DNA of 64,000 nt from an uncultured Mailhella sp. Its GTDB lineage: Bacteria > Desulfobacterota > Desulfovibrionia > Desulfovibrionales > Desulfovibrionaceae. Below the pieces are notes generated by a model. That model was given only the letters and a program-made list of their open reading frames with translations. It ran no database searches and was not told the origin of the DNA. Position 1 is the stretch's first letter; each line of letters starts with the position of its first letter. The stretch spans positions 1 through 64,000 of the forward strand of contig NZ_CALUYL010000015.1 in assembly GCF_944324995.1 (NCBI RefSeq), in the 5' to 3' direction. This document shows, in pieces, positions 17,787 to 27,077 of this stretch. The position numbers and the translations under genes are program-made.

Positions 17787-18695
17787 ATGCCTCAGTACGG
17801 CGATCTCGTCATTCTGGCTTCTCCCCGCGGCAAGCGTCACATCTACCGCATCGAGGAAGGGCACGACCTGCACACGCAGGACGGCGTCATGCGCGCGGCC
17901 GATCTGGCGGCCTCCGAATTCGGCACGGAAGTGCGCACGGCCATGGGCGTTCCCTTCCGCCTTGAAAAGCCGCAGCTCTACGACCTGGTCATGGGCATCA
18001 AGCGGCAGACGCAGATCATGTATCCCAAGGACATGGGACTCATCTGCTTCAAGCTCGGCGTGGGCAACGGCCGCACCATTCTCGAAGCCGGTTCCGGTTC
18101 GGGCGGCTTCACGCTGGCGCTGTCGTGGTTTTCCGGCCCCAACGGCCATGTTCACAGCTTCGAGGCGCGCGAGGAATTCCACAAGCTCGCCAAACGCAAT
18201 CTGGCATGGGCGGGCGTGGGCGACAACGTCACCTTCCACCTGCGCGACATTGCCGACGGCTTCGGCGTGAACGATCCCGACGTGCTGAACGGTCAGAAGG
18301 GCGACGCGCTCTTTCTCGACGTGCGCACCCCGTGGGAATACCTCGACGCCGCGCGCGAGGCCCTTGTGCCCGGCGCTCCCATCGCCTTTCTGCTGCCCAC
18401 CGTCGAGCAGGTGGCGGAACTTATCAAGGCGCTGGAAATCGAACCCTTTGAAGAAACCGAAGTGTGCGAAATTCTGGTGCGTCCGTGGAAGGTCGTGCCC
18501 GGACGTCTGCGCCCCGCCGACCGCATGAGCGCGCACACCGCGTTTCTCGTGTTCACGCGCATACAGGAACGCAGCGCCGACTGGGACGCCCGCATTCCGC
18601 TGGGAACCCGCGAACGCAAGCAGGAAGCCGCCCGTCAGGCCCGGCTTGCCGAGGCCCGCGGCGAGGATCCGGACAGCGTGGACTACGAAATCTAG
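17787..18695 (+). CDS. trmI: tRNA (adenine-N1)-methyltransferase, TrmI/GCD14 family
   Basis: This 302-residue SAM-dependent enzyme is expected to methylate N1 of adenine 58 in the T loop of tRNA. An N-terminal beta domain (about 1-60) is followed by the Rossmann fold with SAM motif EAGSGSGGFTLAL (about 98-110), the acidic HSFEAREEF segment and the catalytic-loop equivalent ALFLDVRTPWEY. The YPKDMGLI stretch before the SAM site is characteristic of TrmI. CAGGAAAC precedes the ATG. It is the third gene of the helicase operon. Confidence 0.9.
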   Translation: MPQYGDLVILASPRGKRHIYRIEEGHDLHTQDGVMRAADLAASEFGTEVRTAMGVPFRLEKPQLYDLVMGIKRQTQIMYPKDMGLICFKLGVGNGRTILEAGSGSGGFTLALSWFSGPNGHVHSFEAREEFHKLAKRNLAWAGVGDNVTFHLRDIADGFGVNDPDVLNGQKGDALFLDVRTPWEYLDAAREALVPGAPIAFLLPTVEQVAELIKALEIEPFEETEVCEILVRPWKVVPGRLRPADRMSAHTAFLVFTRIQERSADWDARIPLGTRERKQEAARQARLAEARGEDPDSVDYEI

Positions 18696-18914
18696 CCGCG
18701 AACGCTGAAACGGCGGACGCGCCGCTTCGCCCGGCCTGCGTCTCTGCCGCGCGTCGACGCCGTGTCGGAGCCGAGTGCTCATCCTTGTCCAGAGCCGGAA
18801 GGGGGCGGCGCTTTCGGAGGGGGGGCGTCGTTTCGCCTGTGCCGTCTGCCAGGAGAGCACGGCGTCGCGTCAACTTGTCACTACAACACGGGGAACGTCC
18901 CCGAACGCATTGTC

Positions 18915-20930
18915 ATGAACATTACCATTCAGAATCTTTCCAAGTCATACGGCGGCCGCGACATTTTCCATGATTTTTCGCTGGATATCGTGGACGGCAT
19001 GCGTCTTTGCGTATGCGGCCCCAACGGAACGGGCAAATCCACGCTTCTGCGCATGCTGGCGGGCGTGGACGCGCCGGACGGCGGCCGGGTGATCATTCCG
19101 CACGGATGCCGGGTGGGATACGTGGAGCAGATACTGGACGAAAAAACGCTGGACGTGCCGCTTCTGGAATGGGTGCAGGCCGCGCTGCCCGACTGGGGCG
19201 ATTTCTGGCAGGAATGGGAAAAGGCGCAGAGCGCCGGCGACGAGGCGGCCATGAACCGCCTCATGGCGCGTCAGCACGACCTTGAGACGCGCTACGGCTA
19301 CAATCCCGAGCAGCGCGCGCAGACCGTGCTTTCGGGCCTCGGTTTTTCCAAGGAAAAATGGAGTCTTCCCATCCGGCAGCTTTCGGGCGGCTGGCGCGAG
19401 CGCGCCAAGCTTGCGCGCGTGCTCACCGCGGGCGCGGACGTGCTCTTTCTCGACGAACCGACCAACCATCTCGACCTTGAGGCTGTGGAATGGCTGGAAG
19501 AATTTCTCATGAACTTCAAGGGAATTCTGGTATTCGTGGCGCACGACCGCGTGTTCATGGATCATGTGGGCACGCACGTGTTGTATCTCGGGCTTTCCAA
19601 ACCCGTGTTCCGCAAGTGCAACTACACCAAGTTTCTGGAGCTTCAGGCGGAAATCGAGGAGCAGCGCGAACGCGAGGCCAAGCAGATAGCCGACGAGCTT
19701 GAGCACAAGATGGACTTCATCCGCCGCTTCAAGGCCAAGGCCACCAAGGCGCGTCAGGCGGGATCCCGTCAGAAGCAGGCCAGAAAGCTGGAAAAGGAAC
19801 TTGAACAGTACAAGCCCGAACCCAAGCGGCGCGAACTGTCGTTCAAGTGGCCGGAGGCCGCGCCTTCCGAAAAGGTGGTGCTCTCCGTGGCAGAGCTGGC
19901 CTTCCATTTTCCCGACGGCACCACCCTGTGGCCGCCGCTCACCTTTTCGCTGTTCCGCGGTCAGCGCGTGGGCCTTGTGGGCCACAACGGCTGCGGCAAG
20001 TCCACGCTGCTCAAGATCATTGCGGGCAGGCTGGCCCGCACGGGCGGCACGTTCACCATGGGCTCCTCCACGCGCATGGGCTACTACAGCCAGCAGCAGG
20101 CCGAAACGCTGGATCTCGGCGGCACGGTGCTCGGCGAAATGCGTCGTCTTTCCGACCCGCACACCTCGGAAGAGGAACTCATGAGCGTGCTCGGCCTGTT
20201 CATGCTCGGACAGGGCTACTTCGACCGCTCCATTGATTCGCTTTCCGGCGGCGAGCGCAGCAGGCTCGTGCTGGCGCTTCTGTTCCTGCGCCGCTGCAAC
20301 TTCCTCGTGCTCGACGAACCGACCAACCATCTGGACCTCGAAAGCCGCGACGCCCTGGTGGAAGCGCTGGAAGCCTTTGACGGAACGCTGCTCGTGGTGG
20401 CGCACGACAGGCATCTGCTCTCCGAAGCCGTGGACGAAATATGGGCCGTGGATGAGAAGGGCATCACCGTGTACAAGGAAGGCTTTGCGCAGTACGACGC
20501 GGCCCGTCGCGCGGCGCGCACTGCTGCCGCAAGGCAGGAATCCGCGCCTGCCGCGAGTTCCGCGTCGTCCGGCGCGGCGGTGAGGCCGGTTCCCGGCACC
20601 AACCTTTCCCGCGAAGACCTCAAGAAGCTCAAGCGCGAGCAGGCCGAACAGCGAAACGCGCTCTACAAGCAGCTCAAGCCGCTCCAGGCACGCTACGCCG
20701 AACAGGAAAAGGCGCTGGAAGCCCTGCTGACCCGTCAGGAGGAAGTGGAAGGCCTGCTGGCCGATCCCGCCGTGTACGCCGACGGCGTCAAGGCGTCGGA
20801 GCTGCTCAAGGAATTCCATTCCCTTCAGGAGCGTTCGGAAAAGGAACTCGAGGCGCTCGGCGAGCTGGAATCGAAGATTTCCGAGCTTGAGGCCAAAAGA
20901 GCCGCGCTTTCCCTCGACGGGGGAGAGTAG
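18915..20930 (+). CDS. ABC-F family ATPase (Uup/YheS-like)
   Basis: This 671-residue soluble protein has two ABC domains and no membrane segment. Domain 1 has Walker A GPNGTGKST, signature LSGGWRERAKLA and Walker B VLFLDEPTNHLD. Domain 2 has GHNGCGKST, LSGGERSRLVLA and LVLDEPTNHLD. A charged interdomain linker (about 240-310, many Lys/Arg/Glu) corresponds to the P-site tRNA interaction motif. A C-terminal coiled coil (about 570-671) resembles that of Uup/YheS. ABC-F proteins act on the ribosome to relieve stalls or on large-subunit maturation. The chosen ATG begins MNITIQNLSKSYGG, the normal family start; upstream codons have no family resemblance. Confidence 0.92.
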   Translation: MNITIQNLSKSYGGRDIFHDFSLDIVDGMRLCVCGPNGTGKSTLLRMLAGVDAPDGGRVIIPHGCRVGYVEQILDEKTLDVPLLEWVQAALPDWGDFWQEWEKAQSAGDEAAMNRLMARQHDLETRYGYNPEQRAQTVLSGLGFSKEKWSLPIRQLSGGWRERAKLARVLTAGADVLFLDEPTNHLDLEAVEWLEEFLMNFKGILVFVAHDRVFMDHVGTHVLYLGLSKPVFRKCNYTKFLELQAEIEEQREREAKQIADELEHKMDFIRRFKAKATKARQAGSRQKQARKLEKELEQYKPEPKRRELSFKWPEAAPSEKVVLSVAELAFHFPDGTTLWPPLTFSLFRGQRVGLVGHNGCGKSTLLKIIAGRLARTGGTFTMGSSTRMGYYSQQQAETLDLGGTVLGEMRRLSDPHTSEEELMSVLGLFMLGQGYFDRSIDSLSGGERSRLVLALLFLRRCNFLVLDEPTNHLDLESRDALVEALEAFDGTLLVVAHDRHLLSEAVDEIWAVDEKGITVYKEGFAQYDAARRAARTAAARQESAPAASSASSGAAVRPVPGTNLSREDLKKLKREQAEQRNALYKQLKPLQARYAEQEKALEALLTRQEEVEGLLADPAVYADGVKASELLKEFHSLQERSEKELEALGELESKISELEAKRAALSLDGGE

Positions 20931-21471
20931 GGAACGTTGACGGAGCCGCGCTTCGTCGTCCCTGCCGGGCGGCGGGAACCGAAATGCCGAGTTTTCGGCA
21001 AGAGCGCGGCCTGTTCGGGCGTCGCTTCTCGGCCCACATTCGCGGAGCAGCATGCCGCCTCTTCGCCGCGGCCCTGTGGCGAAGAGCTGACGAAGTTCTT
21101 GCTTTTGCAGAGTTTCCCTGTGCCCGGGCTCGATTTTGCCGGAGCGCGGGTCGGAAGAGCGGCGCTTCGACGCGCCTTGTCTTGCCGGCGTCGGGAGCGG
21201 CGAACCGTTGTCCCGCAAGGCAAAAGACGCGAAAAAAATGTCCGGCTGACATCATATTGACTCAGTTGCGTGCCATGCTGAAGGACGAAGTCGTGAAAGT
21301 GGCGCTGCCTCGCTGATTTTTTTCTGGAAATTTTTTCGGGAAAGGGCGACTATCGGGGTGGACACGGACATCGGTCGGCAAGCCGTTTCTCTTTTTATCG
21401 TGGAGAGCCCCGTGATCGATCAGAATTACTTGCAGTGCCATTTTTTCAGATCGCAGACCAAGGACAGCAAC
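20931..21471. other. Non-coding stretch between ABC-F gene and regulator-rpe-tkt-pgk operon
   Basis: No supported gene was seen. A small hairpin TGCCGA-GTTT-TCGGCA (20985-21000) lacks a T run. A TTGACT at 21257 could be a -35 but no acceptable -10 follows. T-rich runs at 21317-21340 precede the regulator gene. Confidence 0.4.
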
Positions 21472-21864
21472 ATGCACAGGAAAAAGCCGCAGTCCGGCAG
21501 GGTGTACCGCATAGGCGAAGCCGCCCGTGCGCTGAACCTTCAGACCAGCGTGCTTCGGTTCTGGGAAGGGGAATTCCCCGCGCTCCAGCCTGTGCGGACG
21601 CCCAAAGGTCAGCGTCTGTACTCGGAAGGCGACATGGAGCTTCTGCGCAAAATACGTTCGCTGCTCCATGAACAGGGCATGACCATAGAAGGCGCGCGCC
21701 GCGTGCTGGCGGGCGAGGCCATGCCGGAACTTGCGCAGGCCCTCGCCGGGCGGCCCGCCGAAAAGGACGACGACGCAAGAAAGCTGCTGACCGAGGCGCT
21801 GAAGGAGCTTGTGGAAATACGCGCTCTGCTTACCAACAACCCTCCCAAGGAGAACCATTCATGA
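21472..21864 (+). CDS. MerR-family transcriptional regulator
   Basis: This 130-residue protein has an N-terminal winged helix (about 9-78) in standard MerR order: VYRIGEAARALNLQTSVLRFWE, then FPALQPVRTPKGQRLYSEGD, then a dimerisation-type helix LLRKIRSLLHEQGMTIEGAR. No Cys cluster for metal sensing is visible. The short C-terminal helix ends KELVEIRALLTN. It starts at ATG with AAGGA upstream. Its stop overlaps the rpe ATG (ATGA), an unusually tight coupling of a regulator to pentose-phosphate genes. Its ligand is unknown. Confidence 0.85.
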   Translation: MHRKKPQSGRVYRIGEAARALNLQTSVLRFWEGEFPALQPVRTPKGQRLYSEGDMELLRKIRSLLHEQGMTIEGARRVLAGEAMPELAQALAGRPAEKDDDARKLLTEALKELVEIRALLTNNPPKENHS

Positions 21865-22514
21865 TACTCTCGCCCTCGCTTCTTTCCGCCGACTGCGGAA
21901 ATCTGGCAGAAACCCTCAGAAATCTGGAATCTGCCGGGGTGAAGTGGGTACACTGGGACGTGATGGACGGGCAGTTCGTGCCCAATATCACATTCGGACA
22001 ACACGTCATAAAAGGCCTGCGCCCGGCGTCGGGTCTTTTTTTTGACGTTCATCTCATGATCGAGCGGCCGGAACGCTATCTGAGCGAGTTCCGGGACGCA
22101 GGCGCGGACATGCTCGTGGCGCACGTGGAAGCCACCGTGCATCTTCAGCGCACGCTTGCGGAAATTCGGCGTCTCGGCATGAAGGCCGGGGCGGCGCTGA
22201 ATCCCGCCACGCCGCTCAGCGCGCTCGACTACGTGCTCGACGATGTGGACATGGTGCTCGTCATGAGCGTGAACCCCGGCTTCGGGGGACAGAAATTTCT
22301 GCCCGCCACGCTCCGCAAGGTTGCGGAACTGCGGGCGAAGCTCAACGCCGCCGGCCGTGCCGACTGCCTCATTCAGGTGGACGGCGGCGTGAATCTCGAC
22401 AATACCGGAGCCCTTGTTGAAGCCGGCGCAGACGTGCTGGTTTCCGGTTCCGCCTTTTTCGGACATCCTCCCTTCAGCGAACGCCTTGCCGCCTTCACGG
22501 CCGCCGCGCGCTGA
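21861..22514 (+). CDS. rpe: Ribulose-phosphate 3-epimerase
   Basis: This 217-residue TIM-barrel enzyme interconverts ribulose 5-phosphate and xylulose 5-phosphate. Recognisable family segments are [31 protein letters not shown] (metal-binding His and Asp), [26 protein letters not shown] and the phosphate-binding VDGGVNLDN...VSGSAFF. Length is typical. It overlaps the regulator gene by 4 nt and is followed 34 nt later by transketolase, whose substrate it produces. Confidence 0.95.
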   Translation: MILSPSLLSADCGNLAETLRNLESAGVKWVHWDVMDGQFVPNITFGQHVIKGLRPASGLFFDVHLMIERPERYLSEFRDAGADMLVAHVEATVHLQRTLAEIRRLGMKAGAALNPATPLSALDYVLDDVDMVLVMSVNPGFGGQKFLPATLRKVAELRAKLNAAGRADCLIQVDGGVNLDNTGALVEAGADVLVSGSAFFGHPPFSERLAAFTAAAR

Positions 22515-22548
22515 GTTTTCCTGCAATACATCCAAGGAGACAGCCTTT

Positions 22549-24543
22549 ATGCCTACTCGTGCAGAACTTGCCAATGCCATCCGCGCCCTTTCCATCGACG
22601 CCATTGAGAAAGCCAAATCCGGTCATCCCGGCGCTCCCATGGGCATGGCCGACATGGCCGAAGCCCTGTGGCGCGGCTTTCTGAAGCATAATCCTGCCGA
22701 CCCCGCCTGGCCCAACCGCGACCGCTTCGTGCTTTCCAACGGTCACGCGTCCATGCTGCTCTACGCGCTGCTGCACCTCACCGGATACGATCTTTCCATG
22801 GACGACATCCGCAACTTCCGTCAGCTCGACGCGAAAACGCCCGGACATCCCGAATTCGGCGTGACTCCCGGCGTGGAAATGACCACCGGCCCGCTCGGTC
22901 AGGGCATCGCCACCGCCGTGGGCATGGCCCTTGCTGAACGCATGATGGCCCACACCTTCAACCGTGAAGGCTTCCCCGTCATGGATCACTACACCTGGGT
23001 GTTCCTCGGCGACGGCTGCCTCATGGAAGGCCTGTCGCAGGAAGCGTGCTCGCTCGCGGGCACCTGGAAGCTCGGCCGTCTCATCGCGCTCTACGACGAC
23101 AACAGCATTTCCATCGACGGCAACGTGGAAGGATGGTTCACCGACGACACCCCCGCCCGCTTTGAAGCCATGGGCTGGCACGTGGTGCGCGGCATCGACG
23201 GTCATGATTCCGAGGCGCTCGACATGGCCATCCGTCAGGCCATGGCCGTGACGGACAAGCCTTCGCTCATCTGCTGCAAGACGGTGATCGGCCGCTTCGC
23301 GCCCACCAAGGCCGGCACGGCTTCCTGCCACGGCTCGCCGCTCGGCGCGGAAGAAGCCGCCGCCGCCCGCGCCGCCATGGGCTGGACGGCCGAACCCTTC
23401 ACCGTGCCGGACGACATCCGCGCCGCCTGGGACGCCCGTGAAAAGGGCGCGGCCGCGCAGAAGGCCTGGGAAGACATGTTCGCCGCCTACGCCGCCGCCT
23501 ATCCCGAACTTGCCGCCGAGTTCCGCCGCCGCATGGCCGGCGAACTTCCCGCCGCCTGGCCCGACGCGGCCCGCAAGGCCGTGGAGGCCGCCATGGCCGA
23601 AACCAAGGACGTCGCCACCCGCGCGGCGGGCAAGAATGCGCTCAACATCATCGCTCCTGCGCTGCCGGAACTCGTGGGCGGCTCGGCCGACCTCAGCGGT
23701 TCCGTGGGCACGGAGTACAAGGGCGCAAAAACGCTCGACGTTTCCGATTATTCCGGCAACTACATCCGCTACGGCGTGCGTGAGTTCGGCATGGGCGCCG
23801 TCATGAACGGCCTCAAGCTGCACGGCGGCTTCATTCCCTACGCGGGCACCTTCTTCGTGTTTTCCGACTACGCCAAGAGCATCATCCGCTCGGCGGCCAT
23901 CATGAAGCAGCGCGTCATCTGGGTGCTCACGCACGATTCCATCGGCGTGGGCGAAGACGGCCCCACCCATCAGCCCGTGGAACAGATTGCCGCCCTGCGC
24001 ATGACGCCCGGCGTGCAGGTCTGGCGCCCCTGCGACAGCACCGAGGCCGCCGTGGCCTGGACGCAGGCCGTGGAATATCAGGACGGCCCCGTGTGCCTCG
24101 TCATGAGCCGTCAGGCGCTGCCCCAGCAGAAGCGCACCGAAGCGCAGGTGGCCGACATCCGTCGCGGCGGCTACGTGCTCAGAGACTGCGAAGGCGAACC
24201 GGAACTCATTTACATTGCCACGGGTTCCGAAGTGCAGCTTGCCGTGCAGGCCGCGGAAAAACTCGCTGCGGAAGGTCGCCGCGTGCGCGTGGTTTCCATG
24301 CCTTCCTGCGAGGTGTTCGACCGTCAGGACGCCGCCTACCGTGAATCCGTGCTTCCGTCTTCCGTGCGCGTGCGCGTGGCCGTGGAAGCGCAGACCGCCG
24401 CATGGTGGTGGAAGTATGTGGGACTTGACGGCCGCGTCGTTGGTATGGGAACATTTGGAGCTTCCGCTCCGGCGGGAAAGCTGTTCCCGAAGTTTGGCTT
24501 TACGGTAGAAAACATTGTGCAGCAGGCTCTTGAACTGCTGTAA
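22549..24543 (+). CDS. tkt: Transketolase
   Basis: The 664-residue thiamine-diphosphate enzyme of the non-oxidative pentose phosphate pathway transfers two-carbon ketol units. Visible are the substrate and TPP region [14 protein letters not shown], the TPP motif [18 protein letters not shown]...DDNSISIDG, the pyrimidine-domain catalytic Glu in [11 protein letters not shown], and [19 protein letters not shown]. Length is normal. AAGGAGAC precedes the ATG; the longer frame runs back into rpe and is not used. It is in one operon with rpe and pgk. Confidence 0.96.
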   Translation: MPTRAELANAIRALSIDAIEKAKSGHPGAPMGMADMAEALWRGFLKHNPADPAWPNRDRFVLSNGHASMLLYALLHLTGYDLSMDDIRNFRQLDAKTPGHPEFGVTPGVEMTTGPLGQGIATAVGMALAERMMAHTFNREGFPVMDHYTWVFLGDGCLMEGLSQEACSLAGTWKLGRLIALYDDNSISIDGNVEGWFTDDTPARFEAMGWHVVRGIDGHDSEALDMAIRQAMAVTDKPSLICCKTVIGRFAPTKAGTASCHGSPLGAEEAAAARAAMGWTAEPFTVPDDIRAAWDAREKGAAAQKAWEDMFAAYAAAYPELAAEFRRRMAGELPAAWPDAARKAVEAAMAETKDVATRAAGKNALNIIAPALPELVGGSADLSGSVGTEYKGAKTLDVSDYSGNYIRYGVREFGMGAVMNGLKLHGGFIPYAGTFFVFSDYAKSIIRSAAIMKQRVIWVLTHDSIGVGEDGPTHQPVEQIAALRMTPGVQVWRPCDSTEAAVAWTQAVEYQDGPVCLVMSRQALPQQKRTEAQVADIRRGGYVLRDCEGEPELIYIATGSEVQLAVQAAEKLAAEGRRVRVVSMPSCEVFDRQDAAYRESVLPSSVRVRVAVEAQTAAWWWKYVGLDGRVVGMGTFGASAPAGKLFPKFGFTVENIVQQALELL

Positions 24544-24559
24544 GGAAAGGAGAAAACCG

Positions 24560-25741
24560 ATGAAAGCACTGACCATGAACGATGTGGACATGAAGGGCAA
24601 GCGCGTTGTCATGCGCGTGGACGTGAATGTTCCCATCCATGACGGCGTCATCACCAGCGACAAGCGCATCCGCGCCGTGCTGCCCACCATCAAGAAGGCC
24701 CTGGACGCGGGCGCGGGCGTCATTCTGCTTGCGCATCTGGGCCGCCCCACCGAGGGCGTGTTTGAAGAACAGTTCTCTCTGCGTCCCGTGGCCGCCCACA
24801 TGGGCAAGCTGCTCGGCATGCCCGTGGAATTCTGCGCCGAACCGCTGAAGGGCGTGGAATGCAAGCCCGGTCAGGTGGTGCTGTGCGAGAACGTGCGCTT
24901 CTTCAAGGGCGAAAAGAAGAACAGCGAAGAGCTGGCCGCCAAGTACGCCGCCATGGGCGACATCTACGTGATGGACGCGTTCGGCGCGGCCCATCGTGCT
25001 CAGGCCTCTACCGAAGGCGCGCTGCGCAAGGCCGCCGTGGCCGTGGCCGGACCGCTCATGTTCGCCGAAATGGAAGCCGCCACCAAGCTGCTCGATAACC
25101 CTGAACGCCCGCTGTTCGCCATCATCGGCGGTTCCAAGGTGTCCACCAAGCTCACCGTGCTCGAAAACCTGCTCAAGCATGTGGACGGCCTCATCGTGGG
25201 CGGCGGCATTGCCAACACCTTCCTGGAAGCCGCGGGTTGCAATATGGGCTCCTCCCTCGTGGAAAAGGATCTCATTCCCGAAGCCAAGCGCCTCATCGAC
25301 ATGGCCAAGGAACGCAACGTGCTGCTGCCCCTGCCCACCGACGTGGTGGTGGCCCCGAGCTTTGAACGCGCTTCCGAAGCCGTGACCAAGAAGGTTTCCG
25401 AACTTTCCGCCGAAGACTGCGCCTTCGACATCGGCGAAGAGACCGTGAAGGCCTACGCCAAGATTCTTGCCGACGCCCGCACCATCGTGTGGAACGGCCC
25501 CGTGGGCGCGTTTGAAACCGTGCCCTTCGACAAGGGCAGCCGCGCTCTTGCCGACATTCTTGCCGACTCCAAGGCCTACACCCTGGTGTGCGGCGGCGAC
25601 ACCGTGGCCGCTGTGGAATCCTTCGGCGTGGCCTCCAAGATGGGCTATCTGTCCACCGGCGGCGGCGCGTTCCTCGAAGTGCTCGAAGGCAAGACCCTGC
25701 CCGCCGTGGCCGCCCTTGCCGACGCCGCCTCGAAGAAGTAG
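24560..25741 (+). CDS. pgk: Phosphoglycerate kinase
   Basis: The 393-residue glycolytic/gluconeogenic kinase interconverts 1,3-bisphosphoglycerate and 3-phosphoglycerate with ADP/ATP. Motifs: KRVVMRVDVNVP, LLAHLGRPT, LCENVRFFKGEKKN, AAHRAQAST, GGSKVSTKL, WNGPVGAFE and the nucleotide-site GGGDTVAAVE. AAGGAAAGGAG lies before the ATG, 16 nt after tkt. It ends the operon, as a strong terminator follows. Confidence 0.96.
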   Translation: MKALTMNDVDMKGKRVVMRVDVNVPIHDGVITSDKRIRAVLPTIKKALDAGAGVILLAHLGRPTEGVFEEQFSLRPVAAHMGKLLGMPVEFCAEPLKGVECKPGQVVLCENVRFFKGEKKNSEELAAKYAAMGDIYVMDAFGAAHRAQASTEGALRKAAVAVAGPLMFAEMEAATKLLDNPERPLFAIIGGSKVSTKLTVLENLLKHVDGLIVGGGIANTFLEAAGCNMGSSLVEKDLIPEAKRLIDMAKERNVLLPLPTDVVVAPSFERASEAVTKKVSELSAEDCAFDIGEETVKAYAKILADARTIVWNGPVGAFETVPFDKGSRALADILADSKAYTLVCGGDTVAAVESFGVASKMGYLSTGGGAFLEVLEGKTLPAVAALADAASKK

Positions 25742-25788
25742 GCGCATCCTGCAACTATTCGCGGGGAGGACGCTCTTCGCGACGCATA

Positions 25789-25824
25789 AAAAAGGCCGTT
25801 TTCCGAAAGGAAGACGGCCTTTTG
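25789..25824 (+). terminator. Terminator after pgk
   Basis: AAAAAAGGCCGT and ACGGCCTTTT with the inner pair TTTCC-GAAA-GGAA form a strong hairpin ending in a T run. Confidence 0.85.
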
Positions 25825-26166
25825 CGTTGGAAGGCGCGGCGATGCGGCAGGAGAGAGCAGGGCGGAGAGCGTCGGCAAGGAGAAGGCTCGAAGCTGAGCC
25901 TTGCACGAAGCAGAACTTGCGAGGCGCGGCGATGTACAGGTCGGCCGATGCGCGGATCTGGGCCTGCGCGAAACTGAAATTCGGCAGGCCGACCGATGCG
26001 CAGAGCGGGCCGCGTGGATTTGAGCCCTCGCCTCTTGAGACTGCACGGGCGGAGACTATTCGGAGCCGAGATCGAGCGAAACTGAGACCTTGCGGGGTGA
26101 AAATGCGCGGGGCGGCGGGGCGAGACGCGGCAAAGGCGCGGGCAACGCGCTGCGCTCCCGCCGGTC
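25825..26166. other. Non-coding stretch between pgk terminator and birA
   Basis: No gene is supported. The phrase AGGCGCGGCGATG occurs twice (about 25831 and 25921), and GGTCGGCC/GGCCGACC form a weak inverted pair near 25940-25995. Codon statistics of the open frames here look like random GC-rich sequence. Confidence 0.4.
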
Positions 26167-26961
26167 TCACAGATTGAGCACGTTTTCCAGCTCTTCCAGA
26201 AGATGCCGGAGCAGATTCGCCACGCTGAAGGCCGTGCCGGTTTCCGCGTACAGGGATGAGGCGATGCCCGCAAGTTCCTTGGGAATGGCTTCCGCCGGCA
26301 CGTTGACGTTCACGCCTATGCCCACCACGGCCCACTGCAGATCGGTGTTGTGAAACATGCTTTCCACCAGTATGCCCACCACCTTGCGGTTGTTGAAGAA
26401 AAGATCGTTGGGCGCTCGCTGCTCCAGCTCGAGCCCGCAGCTTTTCTTCACCGCGCGTTCCACGGCTTCCATGGCCAGACGGGGCAGCCAGCCCAGCTTT
26501 TCCGGTGAAATGCGCGGCCTGGCAATGACGGAAAACGTCAGGCTTCCCGGCAGATTCAGCCAGCGGTGACCGTTGCTGCCTCTTCCCTCGTTCTGGCGTC
26601 GCGCCACCACGACCACGCCTTCTTCCGCGCCGTTCATGGCCTCCAGCGCGGCCACCTGATTGGTGGAGTCCGTTTCCTTGAGCCACAGCCAGTCCTTTTT
26701 TCCCAGCACGTTGGTGTTGAGCCCTTCGCGCACGTCGCTGCCCGCCCACGGATCCGCCCGGGAAATGAGTCGATAGCCCCGCCGCGGCACCGATTCTATG
26801 ATGTGCCCTTCCTCGCGCAGTCCCATCACATGCTTGCTCACCGCGGCCCGACTGATGCCGAGAGAGCGTGAAAGCGACTCTCCGGAAATCCAGTGTTCCT
26901 GTCCGTTCTGCACAAGACTGTCCAGAATGCGGTCACGCATGGGAATTTCATCTCGCGTCAT
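26167..26961 (-). CDS. birA: Biotin--[acetyl-CoA-carboxylase] ligase / biotin operon repressor
   Basis: This 264-residue bifunctional protein has an N-terminal winged helix (about 1-68; SGESLSRSLGISRAAVSKHV is the recognition part) and a biotin protein ligase domain. In the ligase domain TDSTN, NEGRGSNGHRW (adenylate-binding loop, GRGRxGR in E. coli), APNDLFFNNRKVVGILVE and GIGVNVN are visible. It attaches biotin to carboxylase carrier domains. As biotinyl-AMP holo-repressor it binds DNA; a matching operator lies at 26988-27022 between it and the divergent bioB. The start at 26961 has GGGAGAAGG; the first 11 codons of the longer frame lie upstream of that site. Confidence 0.92.
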   Translation of the reverse strand: MTRDEIPMRDRILDSLVQNGQEHWISGESLSRSLGISRAAVSKHVMGLREEGHIIESVPRRGYRLISRADPWAGSDVREGLNTNVLGKKDWLWLKETDSTNQVAALEAMNGAEEGVVVVARRQNEGRGSNGHRWLNLPGSLTFSVIARPRISPEKLGWLPRLAMEAVERAVKKSCGLELEQRAPNDLFFNNRKVVGILVESMFHNTDLQWAVVGIGVNVNVPAEAIPKELAGIASSLYAETGTAFSVANLLRHLLEELENVLNL

Positions 26962-26987
26962 GGCCTTCTCCCGTGGTGAAACGTCAA

Positions 26988-27022
26988 TTGTCAACCAAAA
27001 ATTATTTTATTTAAGTTGACAT
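26988..27022. promoter_or_regulatory. Putative BirA operator overlapping bioB promoter
   Basis: Half-sites TTGTCAACC (26988-26996) and AGTTGACAT (27014-27022) are inverted around an AT-rich 17-nt spacer, close to the BirA box TTGTnAACC-N(14-17)-GGTTnACAA. The right half-site contains TTGACA, which with TAAAAA 16 nt downstream (27038-27043) would be the bioB promoter, so repressor binding would block it. The left half-site contains TTGACA on the opposite strand for birA. Confidence 0.7.
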
Positions 27023-27077
27023 TAAACGGCATGCGGATAAAAAAGAGGACATCCCTTACCGTTATCAGGAAAAGATT

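Noticed and set aside
26962..26994. Upstream in-frame start of birA adding 11 residues
   Set aside because: The good GGGAGAAGG site lies after it, and the extra codons overlap the operator.
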